Shown here: positions 24,621-37,183 of the stretch, piece after piece
Position numbering within the stretch: the first letter of the stretch is position 1
Layout of the letters: every line of letters starts with the position of its first letter
DNA from: Sycobia sp. Sy_11
Lineage: Eukaryota > Arthropoda > Insecta > Hymenoptera > Epichrysomallidae
NCBI GenBank assembly: GCA_018907035.1
Contig: JACCIC010000005.1
Coordinates: 3,179,501-3,243,500 of the forward strand
Length of the DNA: 64,000 bases
Reading direction: 5' to 3'
Position numbers and translations under genes: made by a program
Notes under the pieces: generated by a model
Told to the model about the DNA's origin: nothing
What the model saw: the letters and a program-made list of their open reading frames with translations, nothing else
Database searches by the model: none

Positions 24621-25949
24621 TCTATCGAGTTCGTCAGTGCTGTATTATGAAATAACGCGATATTAATATTAATACTTATACCTAAGAAGATACTGTTGAT
24701 CCCGGGTGGAATGACTTTTTTTTCGTTTGATAATTTTTGGTTCTCTGATTACAAATGTGACCTACAAATTGCCGAATTAGCTCTGATTCATGTGATATAT
24801 CGTAGCTTTGAAATGCAAAAATAACGGCTTTTGTCCATGTTTAAATTGATCTTACATTGTAACAAAAATTCTTGTCGAAAAACTGTTCCTCTTAAAGTTT
24901 AGTTATTAATTTATCAAATGTCGTTACGTCCTTTTCGGTCTGAGTTATCGTAAATCAAATCATTTCTTAATTTCAAGAAATAACAGAATCCAATTCGGAA
25001 TTTCCACATTGACTAGACTTCACCTGGAAAACCTGAAACCTAACGGCATTATTTAACTAAACCAAGGAAACCTCAATTTAATAACCCAACGCACTTCAGT
25101 ACCCTTCCTACTAACCTCAAACTTAAATGGAATCAACCGCAATCAGTCATTTAAATTGTAGACAGTTTTCACATTCTCGTCTTAAAAGAAAGCCCTATCT
25201 TAAAAATCGAATCAAAATATGAACTAATAAGCTGAATTAAGAAAAGAAGAAAAAAATTAAGACTGTTTCAATTGGATTATTAGTTTAACAGACATTGATT
25301 TGGATTTCTAAGATTAGTAAGGCTGTGCAGTTTAAAAAAAAATATATGTAAGCAATTTGAACGCGATTTAAAAATCTATAACTTATAATTTAAGATTGTC
25401 ATAACAGTTTTTGGGTAAAAAATGATGTAAAAAATGTTGAAATGCTTGAAATTCACAAAAATTACCAAAATCCGCTGTTACTGGCTTTTAGGTTTAGGAA
25501 AATTTGGAAAACCAAGCCAATTAGATAATTTGCACCTGAGATTCCTAATCAAAACATATGTTTCGGTGTATCAATTGCTCGTATATATTACTATAAATTA
25601 ATTTTCGTTCTGTACGTATTTCATTTAGACTTTTATTTATATCCATATGGATTCACTCGAAATCATCTTTAGTTTGTAGATTAAAATATGACTCAACCGA
25701 AAAATAAAAAGAATCTTTTTCAATATAACTATAGAGCGTCTTGATTCAGTGATATTTGTAAGAAAATATTTTGATAATAAAATCATAATGTTTCTTTCAG
25801 CGTTTCATAAATAAATGATGTGTTTGAATACCTATATAAAGCAAAACAGCCAATCAGATAATATGTAGAATCATATAATGTATGCGCGATCTGTAAAATT
25901 GTAGTTCTCCAATTTAATTCTGAAATTTTAGTTAATCTTACTACTCATA

Positions 25950-25950
<1 letters not shown>
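24621..25950. other. AT-rich desert with an A/C-biased segment
   Basis: No open frame above 60 codons. Between about 25020 and 25140 the plus strand is rich in A and C with repeated AACCT, AACC and CCTAA-like strings; the rest is ordinary AT-rich DNA. Confidence 0.6.

Positions 25951-25952
<2 letters not shown>

Positions 25953-26015
<63 letters not shown>
25953..26015. repeat. CT microsatellite, longest pure pyrimidine tract
   Basis: (CT)n of about 62 bases without interruption. Confidence 0.97.
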
Positions 26016-26016
<1 letters not shown>

Positions 26017-26029
26017 TTTACCCTTCGCG

Positions 26030-26690
26030 AGAGCAACACGCATTAACGCAGAGACTCAGATAGGGGTAAAAAAGTGGAACAAGACGTACGGATAAAGAAC
26101 GACGGAGAAAGAGGGATGGACGGGGGCATAGAGGGACGGCGAGAAAAGGGATATAAACGCGCGCTTCTTGTTATACGTGTACGAAACTCGGCGAACGGTG
26201 ATAATAGGACGGAATAATTCTCCTTCATTCCCCTCATTCTCTATTTCACCATCTCCCTTTCGCTCTTTCCCGCCCTCTGCAGGCCCAGCGCGCGACAACG
26301 GGAGCCGCGGCCGTTACGGCGCGGCCGGGCTAAAGGGCGAGATTGTTAGCGGGTTATTGTCCCGCGCCTTCTTGACACGCGGGAGCAGGCCCGCCGGCGC
26401 GAGAGCGTTTATTTCCCAGCATAAAGGGAGCGCGAGATTTACGAGAGGATGATCTGGACTGATGTTACCTCGTCTTCTTCCCGCTCGCTCTTCCTCCTCT
26501 TCTTTTTCTTGTTTTATTTTTTGTTTTGTTTTTGTTTTTTTTTTTTTTATCTCTTTGCGCGACTCGCGCGCCGTTTTCTTCGCCTTCTTCCTCTCCTCTT
26601 TTTCCTCTTTCCCGGATCGTTCCCTGTCCGCGGACGTTGCAGCGCGATAAAATTGCGTCCATATCGCTTAACGCGAGGCTCGGCTCTTTA
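26030..26690. other. GC-rich island with pyrimidine tract
   Basis: CG-rich at 26280-26450 with GGCTAAAGGGCG and GCATAAAGGGAGCG. It is followed at 26465-26610 by a stretch rich in T and C. The frames on both strands (26168-26452, 26449-26766) are low-complexity. Confidence 0.55.
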
Positions 26691-27930
26691 TCTTTTAATT
26701 AAAGTATCCGACCAAAAGTGGAATAAGGAGGAAAATAATTTATTCTCGTTAAAAATATTTACTTAAGAATGTAAATTGTTCTGATCGGTATCGTGTATAC
26801 GCAACCATGAGCTTAATTATTATCTTTTCTTGGGAAAAGATTTACAAAATAATATATATATATATATGATTATCATTTACGAACGCAGAAAAAAGAACGC
26901 TGTAACGAAATAATAGCTTCTCTGTTTACAATGTAAAGAGCCTCCGGAAGGACTGCGCCATTCTGTTATACGGGAATGAGAATGGCGCGCGTAATACATT
27001 TGAAAAGAAGAATTGCTCTCTTACAGACCGGGAAATTAAGATCTTTCAAGATCGAGTTTTAAGAGAGCCCCCCCCCCTCCAGAAAATATAATATTATACC
27101 GCGGTAGACATTCTTCTGCTGATAAATTACTATCGTTACAGTGCATTATCTGACCTCTGGAGAAAATATTCTTCGGATAAAATTTCATTATTTTTTTTTC
27201 TCCATTTTTCATTGCAGTCGCGCAGAAGATTTTCTACGCCTTCGTAGAAAATCGATAAAATCAATGCGCCGCTGTAGGAGCCTCTTTATTGCCTCGTTCT
27301 TTGTTCACGAGTAGATTTTTAAGGGTAAATAATAAAAAATAATTTTTTGAACTCGTATAAGTATGGCATTTTCTCGAGATAACGAGCTGGCTGTATAAAT
27401 TATGCACGAGTATTATTAAGGATCTTTAGACCCTCCCATTTCGTACCTAATGTATTTTGAAAATATTTCACTATAAACGTCTTCCCTCTAAAAGACGCTA
27501 TCGTAACGTGTTTTTTTTCTTGTGAACCTCCCCCATCGTCTAATTTTCATACATAATTTAGACCGCCAGACCCTCTGAGACTATTTTTATACCAATGTAA
27601 AATAGAAGATGACAGATTACAGGACGCGTATATGATAAATAACCATGTTTGTCTTTGTAGACTTATCTAAAATAGTTTATCTCAAATATGCAATCGATAT
27701 TGTAAACCTAATGCATCGCTAGTTCGCCTCTCTTAATCTGTTTTTTTCTGAAGTAGTACATAGTGTGATAAGAGTAACCGAAATACAGCCAAGGGAATTG
27801 TCAATATGATTAATTTATAAATTCGATAAGAGAGCATTTAAACGACCTCACCCTTCGTGTCTTCTTGCGACTGGGATTTAAATGACTAGCCAATTTAAAG
27901 TTCTGAAAATTCCTAAGACAACCCATTGCT
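26691..27930. other. AT-rich non-coding DNA
   Basis: Holds a short (AT)n at about 26852-26867 and ten C at 27068-27077. No gene-like frame. Confidence 0.6.
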
Positions 27931-27935
27931 GCGTG

Positions 27936-27937
<2 letters not shown>

Positions 27938-27974
<37 letters not shown>

Positions 27975-27976
27975 TC
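27938..27976. repeat. CT microsatellite
   Basis: (CT)n of about 39 bases with one CC interruption near its end. Confidence 0.95.
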
Positions 27977-28200
27977 ATTGTTTCTTTCTCTGAACTGTAC
28001 TCGAAAACTTCGCACAGAATTGAATACTCAAAAACTTGGCATCAATCTGCAAGTGTTCATTTCATCCATTATAATGTTACTCCAGACATTTATCACCGAA
28101 GAATAAAGAAAGTCGAAATTATACATACACGCCTCTAAGCCAGATTAACATACTGCATTTCGCGACGAAGGGTAGTAGCAGCTTTGACGAGCTATGATAC

Positions 28201-28219
28201 CAAAAAAAAAAAAAAAAAT
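28201..28219. repeat. Poly(A) tract
   Basis: About 17 consecutive A. No retroelement body is seen upstream. Confidence 0.9.
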
Positions 28220-28497
28220 AAGATTCACGCTTAATGACATTCGTACAATCCGATCTACGCGAAAAATTGAACGTAGCTTTTAAGCAGCTCGAAGAGCGAA
28301 GATAAGACGCGCACCGATTTTCATCAGAATATATATAGTGCCATAAAATTCCGAACGCGCATCAATGAGCGGTGGCTGTCGGCATCGGGGCCGTATTATT
28401 ATTTGACGATATGGCGGGCTTAATTAATTTTTATTGCCACAGCTATTTAAAGCCGGGAAAGATACGATCGAGGGCGAAAAAAGATTACATAAGACAC

Positions 28498-28500
<3 letters not shown>
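28220..28500. other. Mixed stretch, nothing supported
   Basis: Moderate GC with several CG; the plus frame entering the next AT tract begins with GTG and is not gene-like. Confidence 0.45.

Positions 28501-28550
<50 letters not shown>
28501..28550. repeat. AT microsatellite
   Basis: (AT)n of about 49 bases, followed by GTATACATATATAG. Confidence 0.97.
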
Positions 28551-28553
<3 letters not shown>

Positions 28554-28560
28554 ACATATA

Positions 28561-29390
28561 TAGCATATATAGTCGGAAACATCCAAAGTGTATATAAAGT
28601 CGTTTCTTATTTTATCGGGCAGTAAAATGAAATCGCGCCCATAAAATAACGGTTAAAGAAACTATGACTTCTGTTTTACTATAGAAAGATTGTAAAGGTT
28701 TACTTTTATTGGAATAGCATATCGATACAAAAATTATGTTCTACCAATACGTATTGCGAGACCATCCGCGAAAATATCGGTCACAATATAATTTTTTTTT
28801 CCATTAATTCATAAAAGTCCCCTTCTCCTCCAATATATATTTTATTGGGCTAAATTAATATTTGCCCTAATGATGCTATGAAATTTCATAAATCTCTTCT
28901 AATTAAAAAGAGAAACGGAATTAGTATATCAAATATGTAGAGCGATATTAATAAATAATTTAAGTAATCATCATTGAGAATTTATACTCTATCATAACGT
29001 AATATGTGGATCAATTCAGGAATGTAAAAAAGTTAAGAACAATATTCAAAATGACGTACTTTGCAAAAATTTTGGCAAGATTTTCTAAGCTATGCTAGTA
29101 ACAAAGCAAGATATAAAATTTGTACCGAAAAATATAATATATTTAAGATGCTTTCATAGGTGATCGTCGAAAGTGCGCAGAAAGCTAGAATTGAATAATC
29201 AAAAGCAACATTATCTTTCGCAGCATCTTGCTCTATTATTATTTTACCTTTAACAGTTTTGTTTTATAAGTAACTGAAACTTATTTGTGAACGATTTAAA
29301 AAGAGAGCTTTTTCTTCAACTCTCACCTGACTTCAGTTTTTTTTTCTTTCGAGAAACATCACCGTGAGCACGAAGTTTTTGAATATGTTA
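28561..29390. other. AT-rich non-coding DNA
   Basis: No frame above 60 codons. GTCAGGTGAGAGT on the minus strand near 29325-29337 is donor-like but isolated. Confidence 0.55.
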
Positions 29391-29942
29391 CCTGAAGGAC
29401 CCCCTCGTCGTTCCTCCAAACCGGCATAGAAATAATCGCATAACCACGCCCCATTTTGCATTTTTAAAAGCCGCCTTTCATATCTTCACTCCCATTTACA
29501 ATATTCCGCCCGCCCTGTCTTTTCCGCCCGAGGGAGCCGGCCGACGTGCCAGTTTCCAGAGAGACGGAGAGAAAAAAAGAAGAGGAAGAAGCAGAGGCAG
29601 AAAAAAAAAACAAGAGAGAAGGAATTCCTCGCTGAAAACGAACACGGCCGAGATCTCATTTCGCGCGCGGCTCGTAAAAAGCCGCTGTGCAGCGCCGGTC
29701 GATAGATAAATTCTCGCCGGGGCGCCCGCCTCATAAAGAGCCGTCAACCCCACCCAACCCCCTTTCCTTACACCCCTCTACCCGTCCCCAGTCCCTTCGT
29801 TGGCCCCGGTCAAGATTCCAACGCGGACGGACGGGCGCAAAAGAATCGTCTGGGATTCGCGAGCACGTACGGGGGCGCGGCGCTTCTATACGCATATCCT
29901 TCGCGGAGATCCGACGTAGCTCGTGCATATGTAGACGTGTAG
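29391..29942. other. GC-rich island with purine tract
   Basis: A purine-only-like stretch lies at about 29560-29625, then CG-rich sequence with CCTCATAAAGAGCCG near 29730. Frames across it are Arg/Pro-rich or Phe-rich and overlap antisense partners. Confidence 0.5.
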
Positions 29943-30052
<110 letters not shown>

Positions 30053-30165
30053 AAGAGTGAATTCCATCTACGAGCGCGAGGGCCACGCGCATAATAAGGG
30101 CGCGGGAATCGGATTCTTCTGTAGCGGATAAGGAACGCTCGAAAAATTCTTATACTTAGACACTT

Positions 30166-30174
30166 CTGTGTGTG

Positions 30175-30220
<46 letters not shown>
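30166..30220. repeat. TG-TA compound microsatellite
   Basis: Short (TG)4, TATG, then (TA)n of about 43 bases. Confidence 0.97.
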
Positions 30221-30225
<5 letters not shown>

Positions 30226-30628
30226 ACCGTACGGAGAACACTTGAAGAGAGAAATAACGTGAACTTTGATTACATTAAAAAAAATCAACATATACGCACG
30301 CTTTATTCAGAGCGAGTCGCCTAATCTTATATTTGAACTATCTGTTTTTCCCTCTCTCGCCCCCCCCTCTCTCTCTCTTTTTACGGACGTTTCCGAGCGC
30401 ACGTTTGTATATCTGCTATTGGTTCTATTTTGGCCAGCGAGAGAGTTTTGGGTGAATGAAAAGTTTTAGATTCACGGGTGGAGTCGGAGTTGCGGTCGTC
30501 GAAAGTTTGTTTACGAAAATTTCATAAAATTCGCAAAGGATGAGCGGGGCATGCAATATTGCTTCATCGAGAATTCGTGAAAATTTTATCAAAAAATATT
30601 CGTGCAGACTTTTTTGCATATGTATAAC

Positions 30629-30684
<56 letters not shown>

Positions 30685-31300
30685 ATATGTTTTTCTATAT
30701 AATGAAAGAACACACGTATGAAATTCTCGAAATCCAAGATACTGTTTCACATATTTTTTTTTGTCAATGGAAATTGAATTCATTCTCATCATGCTCGACT
30801 TAAGTTACATCAATTATTTATCGTGATAATGGAAAGTTCTGATCCAACTTCTACTTTCGAGTTGAAATATTGAATTTCGGAATTTCGAAGCGTAAAAGTG
30901 CCCCATTCATCGGATTACCGTTTCCAACAGATAATAAAACTTTCACAATGGCTTCATGGCGTTTCTATTGCTTTTATAATGGATTTCGAAAATTTTGAAA
31001 GATGTATTTGTTAAATTTTTGATCTATTTCTTTATTAATCAGTGCTATCCCTATTGTATAATCCGAAATTTCTTATATTATAAATTTAAATAATAATGTA
31101 TGTAGGAAGCTACCCTCCATAATCATTATATATTAATTTCTACAAACTTTATTTTGAAAATTTTTGCCCATTGTTTTAGTGTTAAAATTTATAAGCTCCA
31201 AGATGAATTTTGATTCAAAGCCCATGACAAGAGTAAATCATATAATATGAACTTTTTATACATTGAGAAAAATGTTTATAACATTGCCATGACACGCCTG
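30221..31300. other. AT-rich non-coding DNA
   Basis: Contains eight C at about 30360-30367 with a CT tail, and the TA tract at 30633-30686. No gene-like frame. Confidence 0.55.
30633..30686. repeat. TA-TG compound microsatellite
   Basis: (AT)n of about 40 bases running into (GT)6. Confidence 0.96.
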
Positions 31301-31624
31301 CAATTGCAATTCTTCTCGCGCATGCACGAAAAAAAAAAGAACCCCAAGCTCCCCGCGGGCTCCCTTGCGATTCGAGGGAGAGCGAAGTACCGGAGCCGCC
31401 CCGCATCGACGCGGGAGACGCCTTAATTAAGCGAGAGGAATACCAGGCCGCGCTGCCCCGGCGCACGATATTCCCTACAGTCACGGCGCGACTGCGAACA
31501 CCCCACCCCCCCTCCTAGCACTCGCTCGCAGTCCACGGCCTCCGTAATAATTATATATTGTTAATTATCTCGGGTCCAATGCATGGGGTTTCGGAGGGGT
31601 TGGCGAGGGCTTGGCTCGGCAGCC

Positions 31625-31675
<51 letters not shown>

Positions 31676-31760
31676 ATTCCCGCTAGACCGCTGTTGTCGC
31701 CGCCCGCACGCTGACGCGGTGCCACGCGGATGCTATCTCGCACATTTCCAGCGCATCGTA
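31301..31760. other. CG-rich patch around a TA tract
   Basis: CG-rich DNA with GCCTTAATTAAGCG (a palindromic TTAATTAA) at about 31420 and a C-rich stretch near 31500. The TA tract at 31626-31672 sits inside it. Confidence 0.45.
31626..31672. repeat. TA microsatellite
   Basis: Pure TA repeat of about 47 bases embedded in GC-rich sequence. Confidence 0.97.
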
Positions 31761-33240
31761 CGAACGATGTGAATTGTGGCAATTTTTATGCAATTGGCGA
31801 AACATTTTTTCCTCCCAGGTTGTTTGTCAATGCCCACTTTGATAAGAGCTTTTTCCGAATTTCGTGTTTTCATTCGAATAGTTCCTAGTTAAGAACTGGT
31901 TTTTTATGCAAAGTGGACCAACGAGAATAACGAAAATAATCGCTCACGAGGTAATGTTGCGGCGGCTCACCTCAATTTACCACGGGACAATATACAAATG
32001 TAATTAAAAAATCAATGCCTCAATGTCAAATCGACAAAAATTACCAGGTAAAAGTTTTTTTTCCCTGTCAAACAATCGGAAAGAGTAGAAAAAAACCTAC
32101 AAAATAAAAGTGATAACTTTTCTTATACATTAAGTGTGCTGAACCATGTGACGAATTTGATATTTTGAACAATACCAATCATTTATTCACATACCTGAAT
32201 TATTCAAGTTTTAAAATTATTACTCAAAGGAACAACGTTGTACAGAAGATTAATTGGTTTCACTGAATTTTTAAAAAATAAAAAGGTTCATAACAACGTT
32301 ATTCGACCGGAGAGGATATTTGTGTCCCACGGGTATAGAAATTACGCCGATACAAAAGATCCTCTAGTGAAGGGTACTTGGAATTTGTCGGTTCCAATAA
32401 GTAGGCACTTGCGGATATAAAAGGCCTGAGGAATGTGAAAGGGCTGGGGAATTTTTTTTTTTTTTTTTTTGATCACCTGCAAGGATAGCATGGAAGTTCC
32501 AATGGCGCGCTGTTGCTCTAAAGACTCTCAAGAAAGGAGCAGAAAAATGCGATTCTTAGGAAAAAGTTTGATATTTTAAGAAGGCGTCTGGAAGAAAAAT
32601 GAGAATTAAAATAATAAGAATAATAGCTTAAGGCGTATGGAATCGAAATTCAGATGAAACTGCGGGCATCGCATTGTATGAATTCCAAATTAAAATTCAC
32701 ATATTATCTAGAAAGTTATGGCGATAGTGATGTTAGAAGTTTCGCAAACGGATAATAAAAAATAATCGGTGTAAATTTAATCTTTTCTTAACAACTAGAT
32801 AAAAAAACTATCTCACAGGATTTAGACACAGTGACTAAATTTCTTAATCCTCAGAAATACCGTATTATTCATATAAAGATTAATTAGAAAATTGAGAACT
32901 ATAAATCGAAAATAAATTTTATACTACATGAATATTAATGAAATAAAATTAAATCTTACCTGAATACATTCATTGTATCATACAAATTTGGAAGCATTCA
33001 AAATATTCATTATTTCAGAATTTTGATTAAGAATGTATAATTTAATCAGCAATATAAATAATCTATGTATTAGCTACTTGATTATATAGAAAGTTGTACT
33101 TATTAACTTTCCACGTTGAACGGTTATCGTAAATTAGAAAAGAATGTTATGACCTCAAATGTACGGCGACATATTTTATCGCGTGTTCTCATTGACTCGC
33201 TTCTTCTGCATCGGTGGAATTTTCAAATAAATTTTTCGAG
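31761..33240. other. AT-rich non-coding DNA
   Basis: Poly(T) at 32452-32470. The 60-codon frame at 32238-32420 is non-repetitive but unrecognised and ends in GGATATAAAAGGCC (about 32414), a close match to a TATA box with no initiator behind it. Confidence 0.55.
32452..32470. repeat. Poly(T) tract
   Basis: About 19 consecutive T. Confidence 0.95.
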
Positions 33241-33281
33241 CTAATTTAGACGAGCAGGAGGCTTGTGTACAGTCGGAAATC

Positions 33282-33530
33282 GTGTACAATGAAGACAACA
33301 AAATATTAACGTTTGGCAGATTTCGGAAATGTTACATTAAAAATCCAAATTCCACCATAATTTTGTCACATAGAATTATTGCTTTCATTAATAAATTAAT
33401 CATTAATTTACTTGAAATGGAAGAGCAATCGGGGGGCAAGAATAATGAATCTATTGTAGAGGATTTACGCGCGATACACGATAATGTTCCGATAAACGAC
33501 GAAATAAATAGCGAAATAGTGATAAGTTGA
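33282..33530 (+). other. Open frame of 82 codons, coding status doubtful
   Basis: The first codon is GTG; the only internal ATG (33417-33419) would give a 37-residue acidic peptide beginning MEEQSGG. Composition is protein-like, without low complexity, but no family is recognised. The next frame (33562-33999) follows 32 bases later, separated by a TTTTTCAG acceptor-like string. Confidence 0.12.
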
Positions 33531-33561
33531 CGGTGCGATCGGTTTTTCAGTCCCGCTGCCA

Positions 33562-33999
33562 ATGTTTACGACCATAATAATTGCGCATTTACCCAAACGA
33601 GACAGTTACGTTTGTCGTTCGCTAAACGAAATTAGGCCCGACGAATTAACTTTACCCTACCCCGACAAATTCGCAAAAACAAGGCAAAAAAGAAAAAACA
33701 AAGAAAAAAATCCATTGCCTCGTCGAAATTTCACTCTTCCGCGAAGGCGCGTCACGAAAGATTCGCAACGCTCCGAAACCTCGTCGCTGATTAAATCGAG
33801 CGTCGCAGACTTATTTAACGCTTGTATTCCACTCCCGCCTCCGCGCCGGCACCGACGGCAAATCGAGCGGAAGACACGGTTTGGCGGCGGGGGAGGGGGG
33901 TTGAGGCGACGCGACGCGCAGCTCGAACTTAGGCGGACTCTCGCATTGCCGATCCCGTCCTCGGTCCTTCGCTGCGTGTCAATATGCTCGCCCCATTAG
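33562..33999 (+). other. 145-codon open frame, coding status doubtful
   Basis: ATG start at 33562. The first half is mixed and Lys/Arg-rich; the second half enters a GC-rich island and becomes Pro/Arg/Gly-rich with a run of glycines (about residues 109-114). No domain, signal peptide or membrane segment. The change in character at the island edge suggests a chance frame. Confidence 0.12.
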
Positions 34000-34330
34000 A
34001 TCGCGAAGCCGGCGAGGGTGGGGAGGGGGACGGGACGGATGTAATTTACTTCCGTCCGAGCCATTACGGGCAGAGGGGGCGGGGCGACTAAAGAGGCGCT
34101 AACGGGTAGACGCAATAAATTCCATTGGCCGTCCTTACATTGTAAAAAGCTGAGTGCCCGCAGGAAGCTGAGACTTATTGAAGCCCGAGGCTTCTTTGCG
34201 CGGCGCCGTGATCGACGCCCTCGGCTGGGGTCAGTGGGTTCGCTTTCAAGGGCTTTATTGCCGTTTAATGAAGTTTCAACGCTCTGCCCTTCGCTGGGAT
34301 ATTCAAAGATGCGTTTTAACGTTACAGTTA
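33800..34330. other. CG-rich island
   Basis: GC-rich with several G runs of six or fewer and GACTAAAGAGGCGC at about 34086. Possible regulatory DNA; nothing specific recognised. Confidence 0.5.
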
Positions 34331-35370
34331 ATTATTTGCCCTCTAGTTTGATGTTTAAGTTTCGACAGCGGAGTAAAGAAAAATGTATTTTTTTTTTTTT
34401 TTTAATGTAATGCGAAAGAAACTCTTTCATATTCCATTAAAGTTCTCAACTATGCAAGATGGGCAATGTAAAATTGAGGAATGCATTTTCCTCATGATAG
34501 TTTCTGGTAAGATTTTTAATAACAGTTAATTAAACTATTTATAGAATTTTACGGGCATCACTGTTTATGATTGTTTAAAAATAAATGAACATAATGACTT
34601 TAAATTTTACAGATAATTAAAAAGGAAATAAATTAGAGTATAAAAAGATTCCATCATCAAGGAAGAACAATAAATTACATAGATTTCGCGTTAGTTCATC
34701 ACCCGGGCGACAGATGATCCATTTATATCTCTACAAAGTCATAGCGAAAATCGAAATGATTGTAATGAAGACTAATCGATTTTACTTGTTTCATTTGATC
34801 AATATAATGCGTTCCATATTAATGATATCGTTGAATATGCCGCAAATGAGCAGCAATGCAAAAACGACAATTTGTGTAACCAAGCCATGGATATAATTAG
34901 ACAAATAATATTATAACAGTGAATTAATTCTCAAGCAATAAGTTTAAAGCCAATAAAATTAAAAAATAAAGCTATTTCTTCTGTTTGTGAATTCAAAACA
35001 TATTCCTGCTTAAATTTATAAAGTTTCTAAACGATACTTAATTAATACTGTTTTACTAGCCCAACCACAACTTGGCATTTTGGTTGGTTGAATAATTGTC
35101 TCTTTGCTTTGAACTTCTAATTATTAGAAACAAAAATCATCATTTATTACTAACATCTAATTATGTCACCTATACTAGTCATAAGGACTTTTTAAACAAA
35201 TAATAATTATATTATAATAATAATAAGGAAAGCATAATGAGTACAATTTTTAAAATTGCAAATTTACGTTTATTGTGTTTATACACAATTTATAGGTAAT
35301 AAAATGTTCATTTTAAGACAATATTAAAGTCGCCCGTGACAAAATAGAGATGGGTGGGTTTTTCAAAGGT
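34331..35370. other. AT-rich non-coding DNA
   Basis: Poly(T) of about 16 at 34387-34403, and an AAT/ATT-rich palindromic patch near 35204-35224. The 60-codon frame at 34714-34896 is not recognisable. Confidence 0.6.
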
Positions 35371-35388
35371 ATCAATTCATATTCTTGA

Positions 35389-35793
35389 ATGTCCGCGCAC
35401 GATAATTGTATCGGTGAACGAAACGGTCCACGAGACGAGGCAATTTTGTCAAAGCAATTTACAGTCTCAAAGACGGCGCGAATCGTTGCGATCGCGGATT
35501 CCGTTCAATTGACACGCACTCCTCGAACCGTCCAGCAATTTTCCCGAAAATTCACGAGAAGAAAATTTTCGAAACTTCCCGCACCGACCGCCTGCCCCAT
35601 CGATTTACGTAATCCCGTTAAAGAAAGCGAGTTGTCCGTTTTGCGCCATGAAGGACACAGAGACAGTGAGAATGAAAGTGAGAGAGATCGAAAAAGTCTA
35701 TGCAACGATCCGCTTGGGAAATCGCGGGAAGCACGGCAAGGAATAAAGAAGACGAAGAAAAAGCGAGGCAGAGCTCCCGCAAACAGCACCTAA
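35389..35793 (+). other. 134-codon open frame, coding status doubtful
   Basis: ATG start at 35389, stop at 35791-35793 directly before a CT microsatellite. The product would be hydrophilic and Ser/Arg/Lys/Glu-rich with no run longer than three residues and a basic C terminus (KKTKKKRGR). No family recognised, no signal peptide, no membrane segment. It is one of the better non-repetitive frames, but lies in a stop-poor region and has an overlapping antisense frame (35505-35789). Confidence 0.18.
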
Positions 35794-35794
35794 G

Positions 35795-35797
<3 letters not shown>

Positions 35798-35838
<41 letters not shown>
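35798..35838. repeat. CT microsatellite
   Basis: (TC)n of about 41 bases. Confidence 0.97.
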
Positions 35839-35841
<3 letters not shown>

Positions 35842-36220
35842 ACTCCCGATTTTGGGGAGGAGGAAAAAGCGATAAAATAGAATCTCTCTCGCGCCTCAGC
35901 TATATACACCCCTCTGTCTCCGTGCCAGGGTCGGGGCAGCCCACCGAGCGCCATTGTGATGCGCTCGACGACGTATAAACCGTAAGGTGCATCGAGCCAC
36001 GACTCCCCCCGGGGGCGAAAGTGCCTTCGATTCGCTGGAAAGGATCTCATTTCCTTTGTAGTCGGGGCCGAGGAGCTTGCCGCGGGATAAAGAGGGGGGA
36101 GGGAGGGAGAAAGGACCCGTGCAAGGATCTCGAAGACTCTCAAGGCCCGCCCCTCGTCTCTTTCTCACTCGACTCTGCACCTTCTCCTCGGCTTCGCGCG
36201 CCAGAGAGCGGTCGCGTAGA

Positions 36221-36268
36221 TACACACACACACACCACACGCACATGCGCGCGCGCACACGCACATAC
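36221..36268. repeat. CA/CG mixed alternating tract
   Basis: CACACACACACACCACACGCACATGCGCGCGC-type alternation of purine and pyrimidine for about 48 bases; potential Z-DNA. Confidence 0.85.
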
Positions 36269-37151
36269 ATACGGATAACGCCATCCTAGTTTTCGATTCC
36301 TTAGCTGTTCGCCTACTGTTTTATACATTAAGCCCGGCCCGCTTTCTCCCACCTCGACCGTTAACTTTTCAACGAGCCCTCCTCGCTCTTCCCAAGTCCC
36401 GTATTTCTTCGGCGGCCCTTTCAGTCCTCCTCACCGCCGCCACCGCCAGCGCCCACGTCGCTTCCCAGCCCGCTCGGATGGTCCTCGGGAGGCCTTTCCG
36501 CCCAGGCTCGAATCTGCCAACCACGCCGGCCGTGTTTGCGAAAAGAGCCCCGCAGGGTCGACCCATTTTGTTCGCGAGCCGTACCGACTACGTCCGTTCG
36601 AAAAAGCTCTGTGATATCATAATCAGGCTGAATGTCGAAGTTTGTGTCGGCCCGCCTTGTGTATCTCATTATTGCCAAAATTCAAAATAGCTTTAGCAGC
36701 GGTTATATCCTACGATCCAAATTCACTCGATTATATTCTCTGTATTATGAAAGGTATACTTAAAAGAGAATACGTACTGAAAAAAAATCGCGCTACCGAC
36801 CCGTCGCCCTGTAATTTCAAATTTCCATCGCGCGGCCGATGGTAACAATAATGATAATTCACCTCGTTCGGAATTCCTCTTCGCACGGTCGATCGCGCGT
36901 CCCACTCCACTTTGGCTTTGTGTACGTGCGCCCTCGGCGCCTACGAGCCCGCCAGTACGACGAGCGACAAAGTCCCTTCCCCTCCCCCCCGCTCGCTCCT
37001 GCTTCCCGCAGCCACCGCGACAGCGCCGGGGTTCCTCGCATCAACGAGCCATTACTGGCGCTTCTCCTCTCCGCGCCTCTGGCACGCCTTCCCCCACCCG
37101 CTCTCCTGCCACTGTTCTCTGCCCTCGTGCATAAACGCAGTAGCGACAGCA

Positions 37152-37183
37152 ACGTCATATATATTTGGTCGTATATATGACGT
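37152..37183. repeat. Perfect 12-bp hairpin with CRE-like arms
   Basis: ACGTCATATATA (37152-37163) and TATATATGACGT (37172-37183) are exact reverse complements around the 8-base loop TTTGGTCG. Each arm ends in TGACGT/ACGTCA, the half-site of CREB/ATF factors. Confidence 0.93.

Larger units (their letters stand above)
35371..37150. other. Largest GC-rich region
   Basis: CG-rich over most of its length with purine-rich (36080-36115) and C-rich (36985-37130) blocks, a CT tract, a CA/GC mixed tract at about 36221-36268 and GGGATAAAGAGG near 36083. Dense overlapping frames on both strands cancel as coding evidence. An AT-richer gap lies at 36690-36790. Confidence 0.5.

Noticed and set aside
32412..32425. 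GGATATAAAAGGCC as a core promoter
   Set aside because: A good TATA match but no initiator or downstream element at the required spacing and no gene behind it.
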